Source: a virus
Length of the DNA stretch: 31,744 nucleotides
Strand: one strand, 5' to 3'
IMG/VR virus record: IMGVR_UViG_3300037349_000203
Span: 1 to 31,744 of that record
Made by a program: the position numbers and the translations under genes. The notes below the pieces were generated by a model, which was not told where the DNA came from, did not search any database, and was given only the letters and a program-made list of their open reading frames with translations. Of the stretch, positions 19,936 to 26,350 are shown in pieces (the stretch's first letter is position 1; the number at the start of each line of letters is the position of its first letter).

Positions 19936-20111
19936 TTGGTCCCCTCGTTCTCGATCATGGTCCGGTAGTGCTTGACGGCTGCGATGATGACCTTGCGGAT
20001 CGACTGCCCGGTCTTCTTGGCACGATCACGGACCCAGGCGTCGTCGTCGGGGTCATCCAGGCGTCCGAGGCTTTTCAGCCGGTGCCGGTCGGTGCTGCGA
20101 TCAGTGGGCAT
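19932..20111 (-). CDS. Small RHH-like protein
   Basis: A 59-residue basic protein (RSTDRHRLKSLGRLDDPDDD, AWVRDRAKKTGQSIRKVIIA, AVKHYRTMIENEG). The second half has the ribbon-helix-helix helical pattern in which W-x-x-x-x-x-x-K-x-T-G-x-S is followed by a second helix, so it may bind DNA. Start at 20111 overlaps the upstream stop as TGATG; a longer in-frame extension is poor coding. Confidence 0.65.
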   Translation of the reverse strand: MPTDRSTDRHRLKSLGRLDDPDDDAWVRDRAKKTGQSIRKVIIAAVKHYRTMIENEGTK

Positions 20112-20311
20112 CAGCTGGACTCGCTGAGGGCGTCGATGCGCTCGTACAACTTCCAGCCACCGTTCTCCCAGTGGTAGACGGTTGCCCGGCTGCCGAGGCG
20201 GGTGATGGTGTTCACGGCCTCGTAGGCGGCGCGCTGCGAGCGGTGGTCGGTGCTCATGCCGCGGGCGCCGTAGACGCGCCACTTTTTGGCGGGCGCTTTG
20301 GTCTCGGGCAT
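20111..20311 (-). CDS. Hypothetical protein, first gene after a promoter
   Basis: A 66-residue protein starting MPETKAPAKKWRVYGARGMS. It looks like a small alpha/beta fold (YEAVNTITRLGSRATVYHWE, NGGWKLYERIDAL). ATG 20311 has AAGGAG at good spacing and a clear promoter just upstream (20345-20373). It heads the six-to-seven-gene block that ends at the terminator near 18.7 kb. Confidence 0.75.
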   Translation of the reverse strand: MPETKAPAKKWRVYGARGMSTDHRSQRAAYEAVNTITRLGSRATVYHWENGGWKLYERIDALSESS

Positions 20312-20344
20312 CGGGTGCTCCTTACTGGTGGTGCTGTTTTTCTC

Positions 20345-20373
20345 ACCGTATGGGGTGGACGTCCACCAGTCAA
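20345..20373 (-). promoter_or_regulatory. Promoter with palindromic operator in its spacer
   Basis: On the minus strand TTGACT (20368-20373), exactly 17 bp, then TACGGT (20345-20350). The spacer is almost wholly the 14-bp perfect palindrome GGTGGACGTCCACC (20354-20367), an ideal place for a repressor to block polymerase. It drives the small-gene block starting at 20311. Confidence 0.75.
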
Positions 20374-20402
20374 GCAACCCAGCCATGATCCTTAACGCCC
20401 TG

Positions 20403-20546
20403 CTATCGCCCGAACTCCCCATACACCTCAAGCATCGCGGCAAGTTCGGCCGGCGTGAGCTGCGCGTCCCGCGCGATGGCGATCCGCAGCCGCAGGTCCG
20501 CAAGCTCATCATGGAGCTGATCGAACAGTTCGTGTGCCCGGCTCAC
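20403..20546 (-). CDS. Small helical protein
   Basis: A 47-residue protein (VSRAHELFDQLHDELADLRL, RIAIARDAQLTPAELAAMLE) forming two helices. GTG 20546 overlaps the upstream stop as GTGA. It ends before the promoter at 20345-20373, so it belongs to the short upstream unit with gene 20543-20740. Confidence 0.55.
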   Translation of the reverse strand: MSRAHELFDQLHDELADLRLRIAIARDAQLTPAELAAMLEVYGEFGR

Positions 20547-20740
20547 GCCTGCCGCCCCTCCAGCAGGGCGTTGTGCCCCGCGCACGCCTCAGCGGCCAAC
20601 TCCGGGGTTTCCAGGGTGCCGATATACACGTCCTCGTCGTCGGCGCCCGTGCCGAGCTGCGCGTACATGTGACGGGGCACACGGCGGCCCACCCGCCAGG
20701 GCAGGGACAGGCGGCGGTCAGGGACGGGTTCAATAGCCAT
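20543..20740 (-). CDS. Small conserved actinophage-type protein
   Basis: A 65-residue protein starting MAIEPVPDRRLSLPWRVGRR. The pattern LPWRVGRRV...MYAQLG...DEDVYIGTLETPELAAEA...HN is familiar from short proteins of actinobacterial phages and plasmids: a beta-hairpin followed by one helix. I chose ATG 20740 because of that match and a GGGG just upstream; ATG 20770 is the longer alternative. Function unknown. Confidence 0.7.
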   Translation of the reverse strand: MAIEPVPDRRLSLPWRVGRRVPRHMYAQLGTGADDEDVYIGTLETPELAAEACAGHNALLEGRQA

Positions 20741-20790
20741 GACCCCAATGATGCCTTGTGTCCCCGCCATCGCTCGGCGACGATGAGCGC

Positions 20791-21018
20791 ATGGCCGCTG
20801 CGATCCTCGTGCCCCTGGGCTTAATTTTCATTGCCCGGATCGTCTGGTACCGGGCCAACCCCGGGGCCAGGCTCGCAGCGATCGGTGCCACCTTGTTCGC
20901 CTTGTGGGCGCTTCTGGCTGTGTCCAGTCTCAGTGCGGCGATGGTGGTGTGCGGTGGCGTGGCGGAGGGCATCGTCGGGTTCATCCGCGGGCTCGCGGAG
21001 TTCATCGTCAGGCTGTGA
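20791..21018 (+). CDS. Small membrane protein
   Basis: A 75-residue protein with two to three hydrophobic segments (AAAILVPLGLIFIARIVWY, LAAIGATLFALWALLAVSSL, a glycine-rich VVCGGVAEGIVGF). It is divergent from gene 20740. It overlaps the 3' half of a leftward frame (20821-21198) on the other strand. The hydrophobic pattern is strong evidence that this strand is coding; the ribosome site is weak. Confidence 0.55.
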   Translation: MAAAILVPLGLIFIARIVWYRANPGARLAAIGATLFALWALLAVSSLSAAMVVCGGVAEGIVGFIRGLAEFIVRL

Positions 21019-21198
21019 GCGGGCGATCCGGCGTTTCGCGTGGCCCCGGAGCGCTGCCATGCGACCTTGGATGTAGGCGAGGGTGCGCAGCATCGTTTCC
21101 GGGTCGTCATCGAGCTGCAATTCGCCGGCAGCCGACTTCAGGCCATTGAGCTCGATGCGCGCAAGCTTGGCATCGAGCTCCGGGCTCACTGCGGTCAC
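20821..21198 (-). CDS. Hypothetical protein antisense to a membrane-protein gene
   Basis: A 125-residue frame starting MTAVSPELDAKLARIELNGL. The first 65 residues look like a real helical protein (LQLDDDPETMLRTLAYIQGR, MAALRGHAKRRIARSQ). The rest (HATAHHHRRTETGHSQKRPQ) reads like the reverse of the opposite gene and may be low-value coding. Weak ribosome site at GTG 21198. The 5' half is probably genuine; the true 3' end is uncertain. Confidence 0.45.
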   Translation of the reverse strand: MTAVSPELDAKLARIELNGLKSAAGELQLDDDPETMLRTLAYIQGRMAALRGHAKRRIARSQPDDELREPADEPDDALRHATAHHHRRTETGHSQKRPQGEQGGTDRCEPGPGVGPVPDDPGNEN

Positions 21199-21236
21199 GA
21201 GGTGAGTGTCCCCGAAGGGCAGCAGTGAGGCAAGAG

Positions 21237-21280
21237 CGAGGGGCGCAGCTATGAGCCCGAAGCTCTGGCCGCGCCCCTCG
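21237..21280. terminator. Long stem-loop, possible terminator
   Basis: CGAGGGGCGC (21237-21246) pairs perfectly with GCGCCCCTCG (21271-21280) over 10 bp. The 24-nt loop contains an inner AGCT...AGCT hairpin. It lies just past the stop of the leftward Nudix gene. No strong T-tract on either side, so factor-independent termination is uncertain. Confidence 0.5.
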
Positions 21281-21302
21281 TTAAAGGCCGCCTATCCCAC
21301 CG

Positions 21303-22013
21303 TCAGGACGACCCGAGCACCCGGCCGAGGTGCTGCCGCACAGTCGGGAACATGTCCGGCATGAGCTGGTCAGATTCGGCTAGGTCGATCCACCTTACTT
21401 CAGCGATATCGGCATCGCTGACCGAGGTGTCGGTGCCGTCGACCGTGGCCTCCATGTAGATCATCAGGCGACCGGTCTTCGGGTGGATGCGGCGGCCGAT
21501 GACGTGATCGACGGTAGCGGTAAGCCCGGTCTCCTTCTGAACGGCTCTAGCCGCTGCAGCTGACGGGGACTCGCCCGACTGGATCTCCGTTGCCGGGAAT
21601 GTCCAGGGCGGGATGCGGTCATGGCGGCGGCCGACGAGGACGTGGCCGTCGGCCGCGATGATCGCGAGAGCAATGGAGGCGGGTTCTGGTTCGGTGCCGG
21701 GGTCTGTCACTGGGTCCTCCTTGGATCGTCCGGCTACGACGAGCTGTGCTGCACGGCTCCGGGACATCCCGAGCAGCTTGGCGAGCTGACCCATGGTCAT
21801 GCCGCTGGAGTCAGCCATCTTGGCCGCGAGGTAGGCGCGGAAGTCCGCGGTCTCGCTCTCCAGCTGCTTGGCCAGGTCGCCTAGGGCGCTGGCGTCCCGG
21901 AACGCCTGCTCAGCATCAGGTGACGCCTTGATCGCGGCGACGGCATGGACGAATGCCGCCCGCATGGCGGCGATCTCCTTCGCTACGTCCGTGCCCTTCA
22001 CGTAACCGCGCAT
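21303..22013 (-). CDS. HTH-Nudix fusion protein with degenerate Nudix box
   Basis: A 236-residue protein. N-terminal helices (KEIAAMRAAFVHAVAAIK), then a helix-turn-helix-like GMTMGQLAKLLGMSRSRAAQ near 70-95, a linker, and a Nudix domain (about 110-235). The Nudix box is degenerate: FPATEIQSGE lacks the usual GG, and ARAVQKETGL has R-A and K-E where R-E and E-E are expected, so catalysis may be lost. ATG 22013 lies 7 nt after TACACT (leaderless). A Nudix protein, Pif, gives plasmid immunity in pSAM2; a similar role here is only inference. Divergent from the excisionase-like gene. Confidence 0.7.
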   Translation of the reverse strand: MRGYVKGTDVAKEIAAMRAAFVHAVAAIKASPDAEQAFRDASALGDLAKQLESETADFRAYLAAKMADSSGMTMGQLAKLLGMSRSRAAQLVVAGRSKEDPVTDPGTEPEPASIALAIIAADGHVLVGRRHDRIPPWTFPATEIQSGESPSAAAARAVQKETGLTATVDHVIGRRIHPKTGRLMIYMEATVDGTDTSVSDADIAEVRWIDLAESDQLMPDMFPTVRQHLGRVLGSS

Positions 22014-22061
22014 GTCAGCAAGTGTAGAGGCTCTGAACGCGAAAGCCAGCGACAGGTGCAC

Positions 22062-22090
22062 TAGACAAGATTCCATAGGCTCTGTTAACT
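22062..22090 (+). promoter_or_regulatory. Promoter of the rightward arm
   Basis: TAGACA (22062-22067), exactly 17 bp, TTAACT (22085-22090), with the ATG of gene 22098 7 nt later. The transcript would be leaderless. It lies back to back with the promoter of the HTH-Nudix gene, so the two may be coordinately controlled. Confidence 0.55.
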
Positions 22091-22097
22091 TCGGAAC

Positions 22098-22367
22098 ATG
22101 CAGAGCACTGGCGAACAGGGGAGCCTCCGGGAACTGCCGCTGATCTCCGTCAAAGAGACAGCACAGTTGCTGAAGATCAGCCGGGTCATGGTCTACCGGC
22201 GCTTCCATGCGGGCCAGTTCCCGGGCCGCAAGGTTGGCCGCAAGATCGACCTCTACAAGCCGTTCGTGGATGCCTTGCAGGCAGCGATCTGTGCGGGCGG
22301 TCGCGTGGATGTTGACAAGTTCGCCGCCGCATGGACCGGCAGTCGCGCGTCTGAGGTGGCGGCATGA
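22098..22367 (+). CDS. Excisionase/AlpA-like HTH protein
   Basis: An 89-residue protein with a MerR-type helix-turn-helix of the excisionase kind (LPLISVKETAQLLKISRVMV, YRRFHAGQFPGRKVGRKIDL) and a C-terminal helix. Such proteins act as excisionases or as regulators of mobile-element genes. It is the first rightward gene of the right arm. Because a Gp3-like directionality factor already exists in the left arm, a regulatory role is as likely as excision. Confidence 0.75.
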   Translation: MQSTGEQGSLRELPLISVKETAQLLKISRVMVYRRFHAGQFPGRKVGRKIDLYKPFVDALQAAICAGGRVDVDKFAAAWTGSRASEVAA

Positions 22368-22385
22368 GTCTCTGCGCATACGAAA

Positions 22386-22413
22386 GCGGCCCGGGTCTGT
22401 ACACCCGAGCCGC
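22386..22413 (+). promoter_or_regulatory. Stem-loop after the HTH gene
   Basis: GCGGC-c-CGGGT, six-base loop, ACCCG-a-GCCGC: an 11-position stem with one mismatch. It lies in the 81-bp gap before gene 22449. There is no T-tract, so it may be an attenuator or processing site rather than a terminator. Confidence 0.45.
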
Positions 22414-22448
22414 CGTAAGTCCTGCCCACCCGCACGGAAGGCCGACCA

Positions 22449-22706
22449 ATGGCGAACACGCTAGCACGCGAATATGCCCGGGCCCGTCACATGACGCGCC
22501 GCACGATGGAGGAGTATCTCCGGGACCTCGGCCGGGATGCCGCCGCAATGTTTCCTCCCGGCACGGAGATCACCGAGGACCACAAAGCCCTGGCCGTCTT
22601 CCTGGATGTGGGCATCACCCCGGCCGAACTCGTGGCGGACGCGCGGGGCATCCCGGCACTGTCCCCGCTCGCCGGCCTGGTGCCGGAACTGGTGGCGGTC
22701 CCATGA
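22449..22706 (+). CDS. Hypothetical helical protein
   Basis: An 85-residue protein starting MANTLAREYARARHMTRRTM. It is helical and basic at the N-terminus (EEYLRDLGRDAAAMFPPGTE), with a more ordered second half (DHKALAVFLDVGITPAELVA). ATG 22449 has GGAAGG in front; its stop overlaps the next gene as ATGA. No family recognised. Confidence 0.65.
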   Translation: MANTLAREYARARHMTRRTMEEYLRDLGRDAAAMFPPGTEITEDHKALAVFLDVGITPAELVADARGIPALSPLAGLVPELVAVP

Positions 22707-22987
22707 GCGACGTGACCATGACCCTGCCGGCTATCTCCCTGCCGAGCGGCGCCGTGCTGCTGGACATCACCGGCGACGACGCCCGCGATCTTGCCCTGGT
22801 CTGCTCCCGGCACGCAACGGAGGCGATCAGCGAAGGTGACCGTCCAGCGGCTGAGGCGTTTCTCCTGGACGCTTACACGTTCGCGGCGGACGCCTACCCG
22901 GATGGGACGAGCGCCGCGCTGGCGCTGGCGTTCACGCTCGGGCAGGTCACGGCGGCGTTCAACGCCTACTGGCCGGTGACGTCGTGA
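22703..22987 (+). CDS. Hypothetical protein
   Basis: A 94-residue protein starting MSDVTMTLPAISLPSGAVLL. An ordered N-terminal sheet (LLDITGDDARDLALVCSRHA) is followed by helices (PAAEAFLLDAYTFAADAYPD, ALALAFTLGQVTAAFNAYWP). ATG 22703 overlaps the upstream stop as ATGA; the reading frame continues upstream but that part lacks coding character. No family recognised. Confidence 0.65.
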   Translation: MSDVTMTLPAISLPSGAVLLDITGDDARDLALVCSRHATEAISEGDRPAAEAFLLDAYTFAADAYPDGTSAALALAFTLGQVTAAFNAYWPVTS

Positions 22988-23169
22988 ATCTCAGTTCCCT
23001 GGACCCTTACGTGCACTGGCTGGAGGCTCAGTTCTCCGTGATCGTGCACACGATCACCGCTGTGGCAGCCAATGACCCGCAGCCGGCGCGGACCACGGTG
23101 ATTTACACCCTCGTGCTGATCTTCCTGATCTGGGCTGTGCTGAAGATCGCCAAGAAGGCCTCGAAGTAA
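22984..23169 (+). CDS. Small single-pass membrane protein
   Basis: A 61-residue protein with one C-terminal membrane segment (RTTVIYTLVLIFLIWAVLKI) ending in a basic AKKASK, so its short end faces the cytoplasm. GTG 22984 overlaps the upstream stop as GTGA. It opens a run of small membrane proteins like those in actinobacterial conjugation modules. Confidence 0.7.
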   Translation: MNLSSLDPYVHWLEAQFSVIVHTITAVAANDPQPARTTVIYTLVLIFLIWAVLKIAKKASK

Positions 23170-23230
23170 CCACCTAGACCCCCGGGGCCGACCGGTACCG
23201 GGTCCGTATCACCCGCAGGAGAAACCAGCA

Positions 23231-23476
23231 ATGCAAGAAGCACAGGCCGCGGCCACCCCGTGCACGCAGACCGCAGGTAATAACCCGTCCGAGTGGCTCC
23301 ACAACTGGGCGTGCACCTGGAACACCCCGAACAAGGGCGCGCAGCACGCCGGCCACGTCGTCGGCGGAGCCGTTCACTCATCCGCTGGCGGCGCGACAGG
23401 CATCATCGTCGTCCTCGTGGTGCTCGCGGTGCTCGCCTGGATGGTTTCCACTAAGCGCAAGCCCGCCACTGGCTGA
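23231..23476 (+). CDS. Small single-pass membrane protein
   Basis: An 81-residue protein with a soluble N-terminal domain containing two cysteines (TPCTQTAGNNPSEWLHNWAC, TWNTPNKGAQHAGHVVGG) and one C-terminal membrane segment (ATGIIVVLVVLAVLAWMVST) followed by KRK. The cysteines could form a disulfide if that part lies outside the cell. ATG 23231 follows GGAGAAA. Confidence 0.7.
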   Translation: MQEAQAAATPCTQTAGNNPSEWLHNWACTWNTPNKGAQHAGHVVGGAVHSSAGGATGIIVVLVVLAVLAWMVSTKRKPATG

Positions 23477-23547
23477 CGCGGAGAACCCGGCAAGGCGCCG
23501 AAACCATCGCCGGGCCCCCGCTGATCACATCCCCTGAAGGAGTAACC

Positions 23548-23772
23548 GTGTCCGACTTTAAGCCCGGTGACCGGGTTCATGTGATCTCCGCATGGTTCGT
23601 GACCGTCCCGGACGATCTGACCGGCGCGCTGATCTCCCACGGAGGTGAGCCGTGCGAGTACGAGGTGGTCACCACGTCCGGCGTCAGGACCCTAGTCGAT
23701 TGCCTCACGATCCCCTGCGAGGGCCTCGTTGAGGTTGAGACTTCCCATCTCATCCCAGCTATCACCGAGTAA
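23548..23772 (+). CDS. Hypothetical soluble protein
   Basis: A 74-residue beta-rich protein starting MSDFKPGDRVHVISAWFVTV. The pattern (KPGDRVHV, YEVVTTSGVRTLVDCLTIPC, LVEVETSHLIPA) suggests an SH3-like barrel of the kind found in small phage proteins. GTG 23548 has GAAGGAG in front. It is soluble, unlike its neighbours. Confidence 0.65.
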   Translation: MSDFKPGDRVHVISAWFVTVPDDLTGALISHGGEPCEYEVVTTSGVRTLVDCLTIPCEGLVEVETSHLIPAITE

Positions 23773-23783
23773 GGAGCAAATCC

Positions 23784-24071
23784 GTGTCCGCATCCAACCA
23801 CGGGCCCCGCGCCGCCCTCAAAGCGGCCGGCATCGTCGTGGCCGTGCTGTTCGCCGTGTCCGCTATCGCTGATGGGATCGGTGCGCTGGCGGGCCCCGGG
23901 GCGGGTGTCGTGTTCGTCCTGGCCGTGCTCGTGGCCTGCTGGGTGATCTTCGGTGTGTGGGCGCCCCGGCATCCCGCACCGGCCCGGCGTGTAGCCCCCG
24001 GCCGTGACCCGCAGGCGACCGCCCCGCTCGCCCTCACCGAGAGCAACGAGCCGGCACAACTCGCCGCGTGA
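23784..24071 (+). CDS. Small membrane protein, two segments
   Basis: A 95-residue protein with two hydrophobic segments (ALKAAGIVVAVLFAVSAIAD, AGVVFVLAVLVACWVIFGVW) and a proline-rich tail. GTG 23784 has AAGGAG in front, 11 bp after the upstream stop. Small bitopic or polytopic proteins in this position resemble Spd-type spread proteins by organisation, not by recognised sequence. Confidence 0.65.
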   Translation: MSASNHGPRAALKAAGIVVAVLFAVSAIADGIGALAGPGAGVVFVLAVLVACWVIFGVWAPRHPAPARRVAPGRDPQATAPLALTESNEPAQLAA

Positions 24072-24108
24072 CACGAAATAACACCGTCGATCTTGATAAA
24101 GGACCACG

Positions 24109-24978
24109 ATGCCCGGCATGACTTCTCACCGCACCACTGAACGGCACGCCGCCAAAACAGGCCGCGACCACCTGTGGGTACCAGCCGTCATCGCCGTCGT
24201 CGCCTTCTACGACGTGTGGGGAGGCTGGACAGGACTCGGCGACAAGTCCGGTTTCGCGCATGGTACGGGATGGACGCTCACGGTAATCGTGGAGGCCTAC
24301 TGGGGATACGCCCTTTACGCATGGCTCGCCGCCGCGCCAGGCCCCCGGTCCCGCAAGTTCGCTAAGTGGTCCGCAGCGGTCGTGTTTGTGCTCAGCCTCG
24401 CCGGACAGGGATTCGCGCACCTTTACGTACACAAAATGCCACCGGCTGCCGTGGTGGTATTCGTCAGCGCCCTGCCGGTAATTGTCCTCGCGCTTATCGC
24501 CGTTCTTATTCACAAGCGCCAAATCGATCGGGCCGAGGCGGCGGAGGCGGAAGGAGGAGTGGCCGAGCAAACGGAACTCGCCGCGGTACGGGTCGAGCTG
24601 AGTGAGGCGCGGGAAGCGGCCAGGACTATGCAAGACAGCCTGAACGCCGCTCGCGCCGAGACTGCCGAGGCGGTGGTCAAGGCGGAAGCACTGGCACAGA
24701 AGTTGGCCAGTACCGCGAAGCCGAAGACCCCTCGCCGCAGTACCCGGAAGCAGGACCGGGGGAGCGGTGCTGCGGTACCCGCCGGCAGTACTGAGCGCAC
24801 GTTTGGCGACCTGCTTAAGGAGGCCCGCGCCTACCGTGACGAACTTGCCAAGGCGGGGGAGCGGGTGTCGAAGGACAAACTGCGGCTGCGGTTGACGATC
24901 GGCAGCAGCAAGGCACTCGACGTCCTGCAAGCGCTTGAGAACGAGGGACACACCGAGACTTCAGAGGAAGTGGTTTGA
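24109..24978 (+). CDS. Spd/DUF2637-like membrane protein with HTH end
   Basis: A 289-residue protein. Residues 20-150 carry four hydrophobic segments (WVPAVIAVVAFYDVWGGW, TLTVIVEAYWGYALYAWL, SAAVVFVLSLAGQGFAHLYV, AVVVFVSALPVIVLALIAVL). Then comes a long charged coiled coil (VRVELSEAREAARTMQDSLN, AVVKAEALAQKL) and a C-terminal winged-helix-like domain (VSKDKLRLRLTIGSSKALDV). This matches the plan of DUF2637/Spd membrane proteins of streptomycete plasmids, which act in plasmid spread. Starts at ATG 24109 after AAAGGA. Family call from architecture, moderate confidence. Confidence 0.6.
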   Translation: MPGMTSHRTTERHAAKTGRDHLWVPAVIAVVAFYDVWGGWTGLGDKSGFAHGTGWTLTVIVEAYWGYALYAWLAAAPGPRSRKFAKWSAAVVFVLSLAGQGFAHLYVHKMPPAAVVVFVSALPVIVLALIAVLIHKRQIDRAEAAEAEGGVAEQTELAAVRVELSEAREAARTMQDSLNAARAETAEAVVKAEALAQKLASTAKPKTPRRSTRKQDRGSGAAVPAGSTERTFGDLLKEARAYRDELAKAGERVSKDKLRLRLTIGSSKALDVLQALENEGHTETSEEVV

Positions 24979-24979
24979 G

Positions 24980-25189
24980 ATGCCAGAGACCAACCCAGCC
25001 CGGGAGTCAGACGACCTTCCCACGGTCATGGACCTTCCCATCTTTCTGCGCGATATTCACGGCAACTTCAGCGACGAGCTCACGGTGGTCACCGAGGATG
25101 GCCGGCCGCTGCGCATCACGGACATCCGCTACTTCTATGTCGACCTCTACCAGCATGCCGAGATCACAGTCACAGAAGAGGTGGACTGA
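24980..25189 (+). CDS. Hypothetical acidic protein
   Basis: A 69-residue protein starting MPETNPARESDDLPTVMDLP. A beta-rich centre (FSDELTVVTEDGRPLRITDI, RYFYVDLYQHAEITVTEEVD) suggests a compact sheet. The start lies 1 base past the stop of the membrane-protein gene. No family recognised. Confidence 0.6.
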   Translation: MPETNPARESDDLPTVMDLPIFLRDIHGNFSDELTVVTEDGRPLRITDIRYFYVDLYQHAEITVTEEVD

Positions 25190-25326
25190 TGTCCCGGCGT
25201 ACGCCCCCGACCCCTCCCCCGGCTGGAGCGGCCCCTTTCGGTATGGTTCGGCCTCGCGTGACACCCACACGCGTAGCGTGCGCGCGTGATTTTACTACTT
25301 CTGCCCGGTGGTGCCGTCATGACTGA
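25189..25326 (+). CDS. Possible small basic protein
   Basis: A 45-codon frame starting MSRRTPPTPPPAGAAPFGMV, whose ATG overlaps the upstream stop as TGATG and which has GAGGTGG in front. Its end overlaps the next gene by 8 bp. The protein is basic and proline-rich with no clear fold, so it may be real or only a leader for the next gene. Confidence 0.35.
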   Translation: MSRRTPPTPPPAGAAPFGMVRPRVTPTRVACARDFTTSARWCRHD

Positions 25327-25639
25327 CGTTGTTGAGCGGTCCCTGCCGAGGCGTCACGCCTACCGGGTGGACATCGTGAACGGTGCTGAGACCCCGGAGA
25401 TCGCCTTGCGGCGCATGTTCGAGTGGGTGCGCGCCGAACTGGCGCGCTGCGCCAAGACCAGGCCGCAGGACGCTGACGGGTTCCGGTGGCAGATCATCCA
25501 CCTGCTGACCCCGACTACGGCGGGAATGTACCGCGACCGTCCAGGCGTGGCCTTCCGCGGTGCCCCCCCGAAACTGCCCGGCGGCGGCTGGGCGCCCCGG
25601 CACTGGGCTCCCCGCACCCCCGAAGCCCGGCATCCCTGA
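25319..25639 (+). CDS. Hypothetical protein
   Basis: A 106-residue protein starting MTDVVERSLPRRHAYRVDIV. A helical first part (ALRRMFEWVRAELARCAKTR) is followed by WQIIHLLTPTTAGMYRDRPG and a proline/glycine-rich, tryptophan-containing end. ATG 25319 lies inside the end of the small upstream frame. It is soluble, between the Spd-like gene and the next membrane protein. Confidence 0.6.
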   Translation: MTDVVERSLPRRHAYRVDIVNGAETPEIALRRMFEWVRAELARCAKTRPQDADGFRWQIIHLLTPTTAGMYRDRPGVAFRGAPPKLPGGGWAPRHWAPRTPEARHP

Positions 25640-25662
25640 GACGACTGGAGACGAAGACGGCC

Positions 25663-26190
25663 ATGGCCCACGACCACGCCACCCCGGTACCACCCCGCGC
25701 GCTGTTCGTGCTGCGCGGTGGCGCCGGTACTGGCGATGCGGTACCGGAGGCCAGTCCCGCGACGGTACCGGCCCCGGTAGAGGCCAGTACTGGGGACGGT
25801 ACTGAGGTGCAGCCGGTACCGGCCTCGGTCCCGATGACGCCGGCCGAGCGCACCCGTCTCGCTGTCGCCCACTGGGCCGGCCTCGCCGCGAATGGTGCCG
25901 GGCAGTTGTGGCTGAACCCCGGCCGCCTCGGCCACACCCTCTATCACGGGAAGCCCAGCTCAATGGCTGAGCATGTCGCCTACGTGAAGTCCCGGGCGTG
26001 GGTGCCACCGGAACTGGACGGGAAGCCGGCCGCTTTCATCGCGGTCACCGGGATCGTTCTTTACTCGATCGCGGGGATTCTCCAGGTCCCGCTCCTCATT
26101 CTCAAGGCGGCCCTGGACAGGATGCTCCGCTTTACTGGCCTCGCCGTTCTGCTGATTGTCCTGGCCGTTTTCGTCGTCCCGCATATCTGA
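25663..26190 (+). CDS. Membrane protein with low-complexity N-terminus
   Basis: A 175-residue protein. The first 60 residues are proline/alanine/valine-rich and encoded by GGTAC-type repeats (see next entry). A conserved-looking middle (RLAVAHWAGLAANGAGQLWL, PGRLGHTLYHGKPSSMAEHV) precedes two C-terminal membrane segments (AVTGIVLYSIAGILQVPLLI, LRFTGLAVLLIVLAVFVVPH). ATG 25663 has a GGAG about 12 nt upstream. It may belong to the transfer machinery as a membrane anchor. Confidence 0.65.
   Translation: MAHDHATPVPPRALFVLRGGAGTGDAVPEASPATVPAPVEASTGDGTEVQPVPASVPMTPAERTRLAVAHWAGLAANGAGQLWLNPGRLGHTLYHGKPSSMAEHVAYVKSRAWVPPELDGKPAAFIAVTGIVLYSIAGILQVPLLILKAALDRMLRFTGLAVLLIVLAVFVVPHI
25686..25820. repeat. 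Cluster of GGTAC(C/T) repeats
   Basis: Six copies of GGTACC or GGTACT in 135 bp, at 25686, 25726, 25740, 25764, 25798 and 25815. Several extend to GGTACCGG and are separated by GGCCAGT words. They lie in the N-terminal low-complexity part of gene 25663. Other GGTAC or GTACC sites occur near 23211, 24175 and 24773. They may be a DNA-binding cluster such as a transfer locus, or only coding repeats. Confidence 0.45.
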
Positions 26191-26201
26191 AAGGAGTGAC
26201 C

Positions 26202-26339
26202 ATGCTTCCTCTGCTTGGGCTCTCTGCCGGATTCCTCGCCTGCGCATTTGCGCTGGGCGGCAAAGCGATCAGGCTTGCCCGGCTGATGGCATTTATCGGC
26301 GGCGCCGGTCTCGGTGTTGCTGTCGCCCTCTGCATCTGA
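26202..26339 (+). CDS. Tiny membrane protein
   Basis: A 45-residue protein made of two hydrophobic segments (LPLLGLSAGFLACAFALGGK, LMAFIGGAGLGVAVALCI) joined by a basic KAIRLAR. ATG 26202 has AAGGAG at good spacing, which together with the hydrophobic pattern supports a real gene. It is one of the small membrane proteins leading up to the FtsK gene. Confidence 0.65.
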   Translation: MLPLLGLSAGFLACAFALGGKAIRLARLMAFIGGAGLGVAVALCI

Positions 26340-26350
26340 AAGGAAATCCC

